Position numbers and translations under genes: made by a program
The notes under the pieces: model-generated
What the model was told of the DNA's origin: nothing
The model's input: only the letters and a program-made list of their open reading frames with translations
The model's database searches: none
Assembly: GCA_036260935.1 (NCBI GenBank)
Contig: DATALQ010000018.1
Location: 1-64,000, forward strand
Source of the DNA: JAEYOM01 sp036260935
GTDB taxonomy: Bacteria > Bacillota > Clostridia > Acetivibrionales > DTU013
Length of the DNA: 64,000 nucleotides
Direction of reading: 5' to 3'
Part shown: in pieces, positions 24,512-32,495 of the stretch
Numbering within the stretch: position 1 is the stretch's first letter
Layout: each line of letters starts with the position of its first letter

Positions 24512-25586
24512 TTATACGATACCAATAGGCCCGCTCCATGTCGTACTGGAAGAGCCGGTTTATTTCAAGCTGCAGGTCGAAGGTGAGACGGTAAAAGGCC
24601 TCGAGATCCATTCCGGGCATGTCCACCGCGGTATAGAATTCCTCGCAATGCAGAGGAATTTCTATCAGAACATTACTCTTACCGAGCGCGTCTGCTCGCT
24701 TTGCTCCAATAACCACCCCTTCACCTATTGCATGGCTGTGGAAAAAATAGCAGGCATACAAATATCCGAAAGGGCGGAATATTTGAGGGCTCTTGCAGAC
24801 GAAATCAAGCGAATTGCCTCGCATATGTTCAACGTGGGCATTGTCGCGCATATAATCGGATTCGATTCATTGTTCATGCATGCGATGGAACTGCGTGAAA
24901 AGATGCAGGATGTTAAAGAATCCGTATTCGGCAACCGTATGAATATATCAGCCAACTGCATCGGCGGGGTAAGATTCGACGTATCGGATGAAAGCAGGCA
25001 GTATATCCTGAAAACGGTAGACAGCCTGAAGAAGCCGCTTGAGGAAGTTGCGTCCATTTTCATGAAGGATGCCTCCATACTCCGCCGTACCGTAGGAATT
25101 GGCGTCATGCCGCATGACAAAACCGTTGAATACGGCCTGGTAGGGCCTGTTGCAAGGGCTTCGGGAGTAGCATATGACGTAAGGGTGCAAAATCCCTATG
25201 CGGCGTATGACAAGCTGAAGGTCAACATGGTCGTGGAAAAGGGAGAAGACGTACACTCAAGAGTAGTTGTCCGTCTTAAGGAAATATTCGAGTCCATCAG
25301 GCTCGTTGAACAATGTCTGCATGATATGCCCGAAGGACCGCTGCACCCCGATCATCTGCCGACCATTCCGGCGGGTGAAGCCGTGGCGAAATCGGAAGCG
25401 CCGAGAGGCGAACTGATCTACTATGCGCGTTCGAACGGCTCGGAAATACCCGAGCGCATCAAATGGAGGGTACCGACCTATCCGAACTGGGAGGCTCTCA
25501 ATGTAATGCTTCCAGGCAGCAAGCTCGCAGATATACCTGTCATAGTCGGCAGCATAGATCCCTGCGTTTCATGTACCGAAAGGTAG
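24504..25586 (+). CDS. [NiFe] hydrogenase large subunit, NuoD/EchE-like
   Basis: The 360-residue protein carries both nickel-binding pairs: C64 and C67 in RVCSLCSNNHP, and C354 and C357 in DPCVSCTER. Presence of all four cysteines marks a true hydrogenase rather than a complex I relative. The protein ends at the arginine after the second pair, so there is no C-terminal peptide for an HycI/HyaD-type protease to remove. HGxxHRGIEF-type segment (HSGHVHRGIEF) is also present. It is followed directly by hypA and hypCD. The enzyme would reduce protons with electrons from ferredoxin and pump ions. Confidence 0.94.
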   Translation: MSNYTIPIGPLHVVLEEPVYFKLQVEGETVKGLEIHSGHVHRGIEFLAMQRNFYQNITLTERVCSLCSNNHPFTYCMAVEKIAGIQISERAEYLRALADEIKRIASHMFNVGIVAHIIGFDSLFMHAMELREKMQDVKESVFGNRMNISANCIGGVRFDVSDESRQYILKTVDSLKKPLEEVASIFMKDASILRRTVGIGVMPHDKTVEYGLVGPVARASGVAYDVRVQNPYAAYDKLKVNMVVEKGEDVHSRVVVRLKEIFESIRLVEQCLHDMPEGPLHPDHLPTIPAGEAVAKSEAPRGELIYYARSNGSEIPERIKWRVPTYPNWEALNVMLPGSKLADIPVIVGSIDPCVSCTER

Positions 25587-25608
25587 GAACGGGAAAGAGG
25601 CGGGCGCA

Positions 25609-25950
25609 TTGCACGAGTTGTCGATTGTGGACAGTATTTTCAATGTACTGAAAGATCAGATACAGGAGCACAAGATCGGCAGGATCACACAGGTAAAGCT
25701 TGTAGTCGGTGATATGACCGGGGTAGAGGACATGACGATGAGATCGTGTTTTGAGATGTTTGCAGAGTCTACTCCGGTCGAAGGCGCCCGTCTGGTCATC
25801 GAAAGGATACCGATAAAGGCCAGATGCCTTTCATGCGGAAACGAGTTCGTGACCAGGGGCTGGTCTTATCAATGCCCTCAATGTAAAAATTCGCGCATCG
25901 ACATAATAGCAGGCAAGGAGCTTTATATTGACAGCATAGAGGCAGAATAG
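25609..25950 (+). CDS. hypA: Hydrogenase nickel metallochaperone HypA
   Basis: HypA passes Ni with HypB to the hydrogenase large subunit. Translation starts with TTG, chosen because the product must begin Met-His-Glu (MHELSIVDSI), where His2 is the nickel ligand. The zinc site is CLSCGNEF and CPQCKN. The 113-residue length is normal. GAGG precedes the TTG. It follows the large-subunit gene by 22 bases. Confidence 0.93.
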   Translation: MHELSIVDSIFNVLKDQIQEHKIGRITQVKLVVGDMTGVEDMTMRSCFEMFAESTPVEGARLVIERIPIKARCLSCGNEFVTRGWSYQCPQCKNSRIDIIAGKELYIDSIEAE

Positions 25951-26020
25951 AAAAGAATTTAAAAGAACCGCGGAAGCATAGAGAAGAATCAGGACAAAAG
26001 CGGAAAGAAAGGTGATTGCA

Positions 26021-27271
26021 GTGTGCGTTGCAGCTTTCGGGCAGGTAGTCGGGCTTAATGGGAGTAATGCTGTGGTCAGCTTTGGGGGAGCGCTTAAAGA
26101 GGTCTCCGCCGTGCTGGTTCCAAAAGTAAGTACGGGTGATACGGTTGTGGTACACGCCGGCTTTGCCACCGAAATAGTCAAGGATATGCAGAAGTTTTAC
26201 AAGGATGTTGTGGCAACGGATGCTTACGCCGCACATCTGCTTGACGCCATCAAAAAGGAAAATGAAAAACTGCATGGCCAAAAGTTCAGGGTAATGGGCT
26301 TCTGCGGCACTCACGAAAATACTATCGTAAAATATGGCCTTCGGGAGCTGCTGCCGCAGAATATACGGCTTATAAGCGGGCCGGGCTGTCCTGTATGCGT
26401 TACACCCGAAGAAGAGCTCGCCATGGGCATGGAATTACTGAAACGGGAAAATGTCATACTGACCACCTACGGGGATCTTCTGAGAGTGCCTACTCCGCTG
26501 GGCTCCCTTGAGCAATGCAGGGCAAGGGGCGCAGATATAAGGATGATATACGATATAGGACAGGCGCTTGAGACAGCAAGAACAACGGACAGGGAAGTGG
26601 TCCATTTTGCCGTGGGCTTTGAGACCACCGCACCCGGCACTGCCGCGCTTCTGAAGGAAGCCGGGGATATCGGGAATTTCTCTGTCCTTTCATCGCACAG
26701 GATAACTCCGCCTGCCATGGAATATGTGCTTGATAACTCCGAGATAGATGCTATTCTCTGTCCTGGGCATGTTGCCATGGTCATTGGAACGGAGCCTTTC
26801 GACAACATAAGCAAAAAGTACGGGATACCCTGTGTGATATCAGGGTTTGAGCCGACCGATGTCCTCGAGGCCATACTCAGGCTTTTAGCCAATTACGGCG
26901 GAACGGATCTGTCAATTATAAACCAGTACACACGCGTCGTGGAGGATAAGGGAAATCTCCTGGCGCAAAGCCTGATCGACGAAGTATTCACGCTTAAGGA
27001 CGCCAACTGGAGGGGAGTCGGTATACTGCCGAAATCTCGGCTTGTCCTGAAAAAGGAATACAGCAGATTTGACGCTGAATCGAAATTCGGAATCGGGCTT
27101 AAGGACAATGAAGTAGCGAAGCATGATGGCTGCATATGCGGCGAAGTGCTCAAAGGCATCGAACCGCAGCATTGCCCGAACTTCGGGAAGGCTTGTACGC
27201 CTTCGAATCCGAAGGGCCCATGCATGGTTTCGAGGGAAGGCACCTGTTATATCGCATTAGCAAATAATTGA
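26021..27271 (+). CDS. hypCD: HypC-HypD fusion protein
   Basis: Residues 1-70 are HypC and the remaining 345 are HypD, joined in one frame. The start is placed at GTG 26021 so that the product begins Met-Cys-Val-Ala; HypC needs the cysteine at position 2 to carry the Fe(CN)2CO unit. AAAGGTG is well spaced for it; a GTG at 26012 would add three residues before the cysteine. HypC ends with GDTVVVHAGFATEIV. HypD has GFCGTHENT, GPGCPVCVTP and a C-terminal [4Fe-4S] region with CICGEVL, HCPNFGKAC, GPCMV and GTC. HypC and HypD normally form a complex as separate proteins. hypE and hypF are not in the window. Confidence 0.9.
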   Translation: MCVAAFGQVVGLNGSNAVVSFGGALKEVSAVLVPKVSTGDTVVVHAGFATEIVKDMQKFYKDVVATDAYAAHLLDAIKKENEKLHGQKFRVMGFCGTHENTIVKYGLRELLPQNIRLISGPGCPVCVTPEEELAMGMELLKRENVILTTYGDLLRVPTPLGSLEQCRARGADIRMIYDIGQALETARTTDREVVHFAVGFETTAPGTAALLKEAGDIGNFSVLSSHRITPPAMEYVLDNSEIDAILCPGHVAMVIGTEPFDNISKKYGIPCVISGFEPTDVLEAILRLLANYGGTDLSIINQYTRVVEDKGNLLAQSLIDEVFTLKDANWRGVGILPKSRLVLKKEYSRFDAESKFGIGLKDNEVAKHDGCICGEVLKGIEPQHCPNFGKACTPSNPKGPCMVSREGTCYIALANN

Positions 27272-27291
27272 TTAATAATTCCGGAGCAATA

Positions 27292-28947
27292 ATGGATAAA
27301 AACAAAAACGATGTTTTATATATTATCGGGCACAGAAACCCGGACACGGATTCCATTTGTTCTGCCATCGCATACGCCGATCTGAAGAGGAAGCTCGGTT
27401 TCAATGCCGTGCCTGTCAGACTTGGCGATATAAACAGGGAGACCGGGTATGTACTGAAATATTTTGATATACCCGTCCCTGATTACCTGCCTACCGTCAG
27501 AACGCAGGTATCGGATCTCGATATCGACGCAATAAATCCCGCTTCTCCCGATATATCGCTGAAGACCGCATGGGCGATAATGAAGAAAAATAATGCGAGA
27601 GTCATACCTGTAGTCGATGAAAATGAGAAGTTTCTAGGCGTTGTAACGCTTTCCGACATAACTAACAGATTTATGGATACATCGGAGATGAACGTCATAT
27701 CCTCGAGCAGTACGCCGTTGAGAAATGTTGTCGAGACACTCCACGCAAAACTGATTTGCGGCAGCCAGCAGGATTTCAAAGCAGCCGGGAAGATTGTCAT
27801 AGCCGCTATGACGCCCGGTGGGATGGAACCGTTTGTTGAAAAAGGCGATATCGTTATCACAGGAAACAGGAAGGATAGCCAGATAAAGGCGGTAGAAATA
27901 GGCGCCAACTGCATAATAGTGACGTGCGGCGGCGAAGTTGACAAAGACGTGCTCGATTTGGCCCAGACCCGTAAGTGTATAGTTATGAAAACACTCTGCG
28001 ATACATTCACGGCCGCAAGGCTGATAAACCAAAGCATACCCATAGGCTTTGCGATGACCAGGGACAATCTCGTCAGCTTCAATATCGATGATTATATCGA
28101 CTTGATAAAAGGCAAAATGCTGCAGACTAGGTTCAGAAGTTATCCTGTTGTAGACAGTGCCAACCACATAAAAGGTTTTATATCTAGATACCATCTTATA
28201 TCACAGAAGAGGAAGAATGTAATACTGGTCGACCACAATGAACGGTCGCAGTCCGTAGACGGCATAGAAGAGGCGGAGATACTGGAAATAGTAGACCACC
28301 ACAGGATCGGTGATATTGAAACGGGATACCCCGTATATTTCAAGAACGAACCGATAGGCAGCACTTCTACGATCATCGCCGGGCAATATTTCGAGAACGG
28401 TTTAAATCCCTCGGCAAAGATAGCCGGCATATTATGCGCCGCAATAATTTCTGATACTGTTAATTTCAAATCTCCTACAAGCACGCATACGGACAGATTG
28501 ACAGCCGGAAGGCTTGCGGGGATCGCAGGGATCGATATCGACGCGTTTGCATTATCGATGTTCAAAAGCGGTACATCACTGGCCGGCATGAGTCCTAAGG
28601 AAATAGTGAACTATGATTTCAAGGAATACCAATTTGGAAAGAACAAGGTCGGTATCGGACAGGTCAATTCATCCGATATGGAAAGCCTCGAGCAAATCAA
28701 GGGAAGCCTCGTTGACTATATGTCCGAAATGCTGGATATGAAGGATTACAGCCTGCTGATGGTCATGGTGACGGATATTTTCAACGAAGGTTCCGAGATC
28801 ATATTTGCAGAAAAAAGCAAAGGATCGACAGCAAAGGCTTTCAACGTAGAGACACTCGAAAACAGCGTCTATCTTGAAGGAGTGGTATCGAGGAAGAAAC
28901 AGGTTGTACCCTTCGTAAACGCCGCATTTCAGAGGTACTGGAGCTGA
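27292..28947 (+). CDS. ppaC: Mn-dependent family II pyrophosphatase with CBS-DRTGG insert
   Basis: The start is set at ATG 27292, six bases after GGAG; an upstream TTG is unlikely. The 551-residue protein begins with the DHH-family motif GHRNPDTDS, then a regulatory insert of a CBS domain pair split by a DRTGG domain (about 70-300), then the rest of the catalytic part with VDHHRIGD, AAIISDTVNF and the C-terminal DHHA2 region. Such enzymes hydrolyse pyrophosphate and are inhibited or activated by adenine nucleotides through CBS domains. It follows hypCD by 20 bases and may be transcribed with it; a link with hydrogenase maturation is not known. Confidence 0.92.
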   Translation: MDKNKNDVLYIIGHRNPDTDSICSAIAYADLKRKLGFNAVPVRLGDINRETGYVLKYFDIPVPDYLPTVRTQVSDLDIDAINPASPDISLKTAWAIMKKNNARVIPVVDENEKFLGVVTLSDITNRFMDTSEMNVISSSSTPLRNVVETLHAKLICGSQQDFKAAGKIVIAAMTPGGMEPFVEKGDIVITGNRKDSQIKAVEIGANCIIVTCGGEVDKDVLDLAQTRKCIVMKTLCDTFTAARLINQSIPIGFAMTRDNLVSFNIDDYIDLIKGKMLQTRFRSYPVVDSANHIKGFISRYHLISQKRKNVILVDHNERSQSVDGIEEAEILEIVDHHRIGDIETGYPVYFKNEPIGSTSTIIAGQYFENGLNPSAKIAGILCAAIISDTVNFKSPTSTHTDRLTAGRLAGIAGIDIDAFALSMFKSGTSLAGMSPKEIVNYDFKEYQFGKNKVGIGQVNSSDMESLEQIKGSLVDYMSEMLDMKDYSLLMVMVTDIFNEGSEIIFAEKSKGSTAKAFNVETLENSVYLEGVVSRKKQVVPFVNAAFQRYWS

Positions 28948-28991
28948 CAGGGTAAAAGTACTCTGCAGGCTTATTCCTTGATAAACATGGC

Positions 28992-29201
28992 CTACTCCTT
29001 GATAAACATCACGGATGTGGCTTTTATCAGTGCGATAACTTCATCTCCGACTTTTATTCCCATTTCATCGACAGAAGCCTTGGTTATAACTCCCGCAATC
29101 GAATTACCGTTTCCGATATCGACATCCACTTCGGCTGTAACTATGCCGGGTAATATTTTTGTGACTTTACCCTTAAACTTGTTTCTCCCGCTTATTTTCA
29201 T
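28992..29201 (-). CDS. mop: Molbindin (Mop/TOBE domain)
   Basis: The 69-residue protein is a single TOBE domain with MKISGRNKFKGKV, AEVDVDIGNG and the GDEVIALIKATSVM end that binds molybdate or tungstate in Mop oligomers. The start is at 29201, eight bases after AGGAGA on this strand; longer frames run into the gene upstream. It probably stores or buffers oxyanion. It lies downstream of mogA on the same strand and both are divergent from tupABC. Confidence 0.92.
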   Translation of the reverse strand: MKISGRNKFKGKVTKILPGIVTAEVDVDIGNGNSIAGVITKASVDEMGIKVGDEVIALIKATSVMFIKE

Positions 29202-29278
29202 GAATATCTCTCCTTTGGATTTTTTTATATTATTTCTTCTGGTCTGGAGGAATATACATGAATGAATTATAGAGCCGA

Positions 29279-29770
29279 TTACTTTCTCGCACATTCGCCG
29301 GTCTGGCCCTTTAAGATCTGTATTCCGTGCGGGATGGCCGGGAGGATGATGTCCATACATTCCTGCACCCCTCTGGGACTTCCGGGAAGGTTTATAATAA
29401 GCGTCCGGTTCCTTATACCCGAAACAGCCCTCGAAAGCATCGCGTGGGGAGTCATCCTGAGACTTGCGGCTCTCATAGCTTCAGGAATGCCGGGGACATT
29501 GCGGTCGATCACGTCAAGCGTCGCTTCGGGCGTTACGTCCCTTGGCGAGAATCCAGTGCCGCCGGTGGTCAGGATAAGATCGATACCCAATTCGTCCGAC
29601 ATGCGTTTCATATTGGAGGAGATGATGCTGCGTTCGTCAGGCACTACTACATAATCGACGACTTCCGCCCCCATTTTTTGCAGGATTTCGGATAACAGCC
29701 TGCCGCTTTCATCGATTCTTTCTCCAGCATGTCCTTTATCACTGGCAGTTATAATGCCGGCTTTTATCAT
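29279..29770 (-). CDS. mogA: MogA/MoaB-type molybdopterin adenylyltransferase
   Basis: The 163-residue protein has ITASDKGHAGERIDESG, the molybdopterin-binding TTGGTGFSPRDVTPEA and INLPGSPRGVQE. It adenylates the pterin before metal insertion by MoeA. GGGAGG lies before the ATG. It is divergent from tupABC with a 410-base space, in which an inverted repeat (29787-29827) lies close to its start. MogA and MoaB cannot be told apart reliably by sequence alone. Confidence 0.9.
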   Translation of the reverse strand: MIKAGIITASDKGHAGERIDESGRLLSEILQKMGAEVVDYVVVPDERSIISSNMKRMSDELGIDLILTTGGTGFSPRDVTPEATLDVIDRNVPGIPEAMRAASLRMTPHAMLSRAVSGIRNRTLIINLPGSPRGVQECMDIILPAIPHGIQILKGQTGECARK

Positions 29771-29786
29771 TTGTCTGCCTCCCGGG

Positions 29787-29827
29787 ATTATGACATTGTT
29801 TTAGTAATGATTTTATTATGTCATAAT
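29787..29827. promoter_or_regulatory. Inverted repeat upstream of mogA
   Basis: ATTATGACAT (29787-29796) and ATGTCATAAT (29818-29827) are perfect inverted arms 21 bases apart; the second lies in the 13-base palindrome ATTATGTCATAAT. The first overlaps the likely -10 region of mogA (CATAAT on the minus strand). The arms share ATTATGTC with the AOR promoter palindrome. Confidence 0.5.
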
Positions 29828-29957
29828 TCTTGAATTTAATAAGTATATAAACTTTAGGAGATAGTATATACATACAAAATATATATACCTTATTCCAAAA
29901 CTTTTCTGTAAGTGGCAGGGTGATATTTTATGAATAAACGGATATGGGATGTGGGAG

Positions 29958-30069
29958 ATTATGTAAACCACAAGTTACTCTTCTAAACAAGTAGAACGAC
30001 CTAAATCAGGAAATGCAAAAGAGCTATTGACATTAGACAAATATTCAAATACATTAATTATGTAAACCA
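29958..30069 (+). promoter_or_regulatory. Two direct copies of ATTATGTAAACCA before tupA
   Basis: The 13-base motif occurs exactly at 29958-29970 and 30057-30069, the second overlapping the expected transcription start. The core also occurs before the AOR leader and, with one change, before the AraC gene. The rest of the 29771-30026 space holds no reading frame worth calling. Confidence 0.5.
30027..30055 (+). promoter_or_regulatory. Promoter of the tup operon leader
   Basis: TTGACA (30027-30032), a 17-base spacer and TACATT (30050-30055). The transcript would start near 30062, about ten bases before the structured leader. Confidence 0.6.
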
Positions 30070-30071
30070 TT

Positions 30072-30172
30072 TATCTCCGATTCCGATAAGCCTAAAGCAT
30101 TTATGCAATGGTTTACGGAACGTTAGGGTAAGTCCGAAAACGAACTTGCCTTCCATTATGAAAAGGAGGATA
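30072..30172 (+). promoter_or_regulatory. Tuco/Moco-type riboswitch candidate upstream of tupA
   Basis: TATCTCC (30072-30078) can pair with GGAGGATA (30165-30172), which is the tupA ribosome site, forming the closing stem. Inside are a long arm TTCCG/CGGAA (30081-30085, 30116-30120) extended by TAAGCC/GGTTTA, the conserved CGTTAGGGTA, and AGGGTAAG (30125-30132) paired with CTTGCCTT (30145-30152) around a CG-AAAA-CG loop. CTCCGA, the CGTTAGGGTA block and the stem order match the AOR leader, but the extra inner hairpin is missing. A shorter form is described for tungsten-cofactor-linked Moco RNAs, which suits a tungstate transporter. Ligand binding would hide the ribosome site and lower uptake. 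CCTTCC at 30149-30154 can also pair with the ribosome site. Confidence 0.65.
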
Positions 30173-30180
30173 TTCTATCC

Positions 30181-31017
30181 ATGTCGAAAAAAAATCTTCG
30201 TAAGCTAAGTCTCTTTACAGCAGCTGTTTTAATTTTTATGATGTCACTGACCGCGTGTGCGACCGCGAATAAGAACCTGACGCTCGCAACAACTACAAGC
30301 GTCAACGATTCCGGCCTTATGGACTATCTCAAGCCGGTATTTGAAAAGGACACAGGCATGACATTGAAGATAATTTCCCAGGGTACCGGCCAGGCTGTTA
30401 AGACCGGGGAGGATGGAAACGCAGACGTACTGTTGATCCACGACAAAAAGTCTGAAGAAAAATTCGTATCCGAAGGGTACGGTCTCAAGCGTATCGAGCT
30501 TGCGTACAATTACTTTGTTATCGTAGGGCCGAAGGACGATCCGGCAGGACTCCTCAGCCAGAAATACACGGCCGCCGACGCATTCAAGAAAATATCCGAC
30601 ACCCAGTCCACCTTTATATCCAGAGGAGATGACTCGGGCACGAACAAAAAGGAATTGGCCATATGGAAGGCCGACAATATTACTCCGGCCGGCAACTGGT
30701 ATGTATCCGCCGGAAAGGGTATGGGTGCCGTGCTGACGATGGCAAGTGAGAAAAAAGCCTATACGCTGACAGACAAAGCCACATTCCTTTCCATGAAGGA
30801 TAAGCTGGACCTTCAGATAGTTGTAGACGCCTCGCCGGATCTTAAGAACCAGTACACGATCATAGAGGTTAACCCCGCAAAGCATACGGCAATCAACAAA
30901 GGCGGGGCCGACAGGTTCGTAAAGTGGATGACATCCGACAAAGCGCTTAGTATGATAAATGAATACGGTAAGGACAAATACGGCGAGAACCTATTCAACG
31001 TAGATTATAAAAAATAA
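30181..31017 (+). CDS. tupA: Tungstate-binding lipoprotein TupA
   Basis: The 278-residue protein has a lipoprotein signal (LTAC, Cys26) and the TupA signature ATTTSVNDSGLMDYL, GTGQAVKTGEDGNADVLLIH, EKFVSEGYG and SRGDDSGTNKKE. TupA binds tungstate with very high selectivity over molybdate, in line with the neighbouring AOR. Its start codon follows a structured leader whose closing stem includes the ribosome site. A hairpin with T-run after the gene should reduce expression of tupB and tupC relative to tupA. Confidence 0.92.
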   Translation: MSKKNLRKLSLFTAAVLIFMMSLTACATANKNLTLATTTSVNDSGLMDYLKPVFEKDTGMTLKIISQGTGQAVKTGEDGNADVLLIHDKKSEEKFVSEGYGLKRIELAYNYFVIVGPKDDPAGLLSQKYTAADAFKKISDTQSTFISRGDDSGTNKKELAIWKADNITPAGNWYVSAGKGMGAVLTMASEKKAYTLTDKATFLSMKDKLDLQIVVDASPDLKNQYTIIEVNPAKHTAINKGGADRFVKWMTSDKALSMINEYGKDKYGENLFNVDYKK

Positions 31018-31051
31018 ATACTAGAGAAAATAATCAAAAAATAAATCATGG

Positions 31052-31072
31052 GGCGTATGTTATACGCCTTTT
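31052..31072 (+). terminator. Attenuating terminator between tupA and tupB
   Basis: GGCGTAT-GTT-ATACGCC (31052-31068) is a 7-bp hairpin followed by TTTT. Such a partial terminator is common after binding-protein genes of ABC transporters and keeps the binding protein in excess. Confidence 0.7.
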
Positions 31073-31102
31073 ATGATTTCAGGGGAACTGAGGTAACAAA
31101 AG

Positions 31103-31792
31103 TTGAAGACGATTCTAGACAGCCTTGTTCAGGCGTTCAGACTGATTACTTCGCTGAACGGCGAAATATATGGAATAATTGCCCTGTCTTTGGTGGTGAC
31201 AATTCTGAGTACGGTAATTTCCGGAGCTTTGGCTGTACCTTCGGGCATGATCATCGGAAGTCGGGAGTTTAAAGGAAAGAAACTGCTGACGAGGCTGATC
31301 AGTACTTTTATGGGGCTTCCGCCTGTCGTAGCGGGTCTTATAGTTTACCTATTCCTTTCAAGAAAAGGCCCTCTGGGGAGCCTGGGAATGCTTTTTACAC
31401 CTGCCGCCATGGTTATCGCGCAAGTCCTGATCATTTATCCGGTAATAACGGGGATCACTATAGGCGTCGTAAGGGCGAAGGTCCAGCCCGTCAGGGAAAC
31501 CTGCGCGGGTCTGGGAATAGGCGGTTGGAGGATGCTCCTGCTGCTGTTCCACGAATGCAGGTATTCCGTTATGTCGGCAATTATTGCGGGGTATGGGAGG
31601 GCAATATCGGAAGTCGGAGCCGTGATGCTTGTCGGAGGCAACATACAGTTCTACACACGTGTCATGACGACGGCAATCGTGCTTGAAACAGGCAAGGGCA
31701 ATTACGACAGGGCTCTGGCTCTTGGAATAATACTGCTCGTTATATCCTTTATTATCAACTGGATGCTGCAGCGGATACAGGAGAGTACATGA
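31103..31792 (+). CDS. tupB: Tungstate ABC transporter permease TupB
   Basis: The 229-residue membrane protein has about five helices and the ABC permease EAA-type loop in ETCAGLGIGGWRMLLLLFHE, with AISEVGAVMLVGGN following as in TupB/ModB proteins. Translation starts at TTG 31103, eight bases after GAGGT. Its end overlaps tupC by four bases (ATGA). Confidence 0.9.
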   Translation: MKTILDSLVQAFRLITSLNGEIYGIIALSLVVTILSTVISGALAVPSGMIIGSREFKGKKLLTRLISTFMGLPPVVAGLIVYLFLSRKGPLGSLGMLFTPAAMVIAQVLIIYPVITGITIGVVRAKVQPVRETCAGLGIGGWRMLLLLFHECRYSVMSAIIAGYGRAISEVGAVMLVGGNIQFYTRVMTTAIVLETGKGNYDRALALGIILLVISFIINWMLQRIQEST

Positions 31793-32490
31793 GAGTAGAA
31801 CTGATCAATCTGAAAAGATATTTTAATGAAAAAAAGGCGCTTGATATTGACCGCCTTTTGATTGAAAGCGGCAAGGTCTATGCGGTATTGGGACCAAATG
31901 GGTCGGGAAAGTCGACCATGCTGCGGATATTGGCTGGATTTGACAGAGATTTTTCGGGCTCGGTTTGTTACAATGGTATGGAAAAATTACAATACAATTG
32001 TATATCTTATATGCCGCAAAGCATATATATGTTTGATTTTACGGTCCTTGAAAATGTATTGCTTGGATTCGGAAGAGGCAGAATAGATAGAAGCGATGCT
32101 CTCAGCCGCGTGAAGGCCGCACTTGGATTCGTCGGCATGGACGGCTTTTCGAATGCAAAAGCGAGATCGCTTTCAGGCGGAGAAGCTCAAAGGGTAGCTC
32201 TGGCGAGGACTCTTGTCCTTGGCAGGGACCTTGTTTTGCTCGATGAGCCCTCGTCTGCGACGGATATAACCGGGGTCGGGCTTGCTGAAAAATACATCAG
32301 AAGTGTAAACAGCAAGGATGGTTCAACGATCGTATTTACGACACACAATCCGTCGCAGGCTGCGCGCATAGCCGACGAGGTGATTATGATGCACAGCGGA
32401 AGGATAGTGGAGATTGGCAGCCCGCAGCAGATATTCGATTCACCGAAGGAGCAGGAAACAAGGGATTTTTTGCGGAACTGGAGGATTTAG
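31789..32490 (+). CDS. tupC: Tungstate ABC transporter ATPase TupC
   Basis: The 233-residue ATPase has Walker A GPNGSGKST, the signature LSGGEAQRVALART, Walker B LVLLDEPSSATD and the switch histidine in TTHNPSQAAR. There is no C-terminal TOBE domain, unlike ModC. It completes the tungstate importer and overlaps tupB. The next gene, moeA, follows after six bases, so uptake and metal insertion are co-expressed. Confidence 0.92.
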   Translation: MRVELINLKRYFNEKKALDIDRLLIESGKVYAVLGPNGSGKSTMLRILAGFDRDFSGSVCYNGMEKLQYNCISYMPQSIYMFDFTVLENVLLGFGRGRIDRSDALSRVKAALGFVGMDGFSNAKARSLSGGEAQRVALARTLVLGRDLVLLDEPSSATDITGVGLAEKYIRSVNSKDGSTIVFTTHNPSQAARIADEVIMMHSGRIVEIGSPQQIFDSPKEQETRDFLRNWRI

Positions 32491-32495
32491 GCTGT

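Noticed and set aside
29929..29985. 18-codon frame in the tup upstream region
   Set aside because: Starts without a ribosome site, before the mapped promoter, and has no features.
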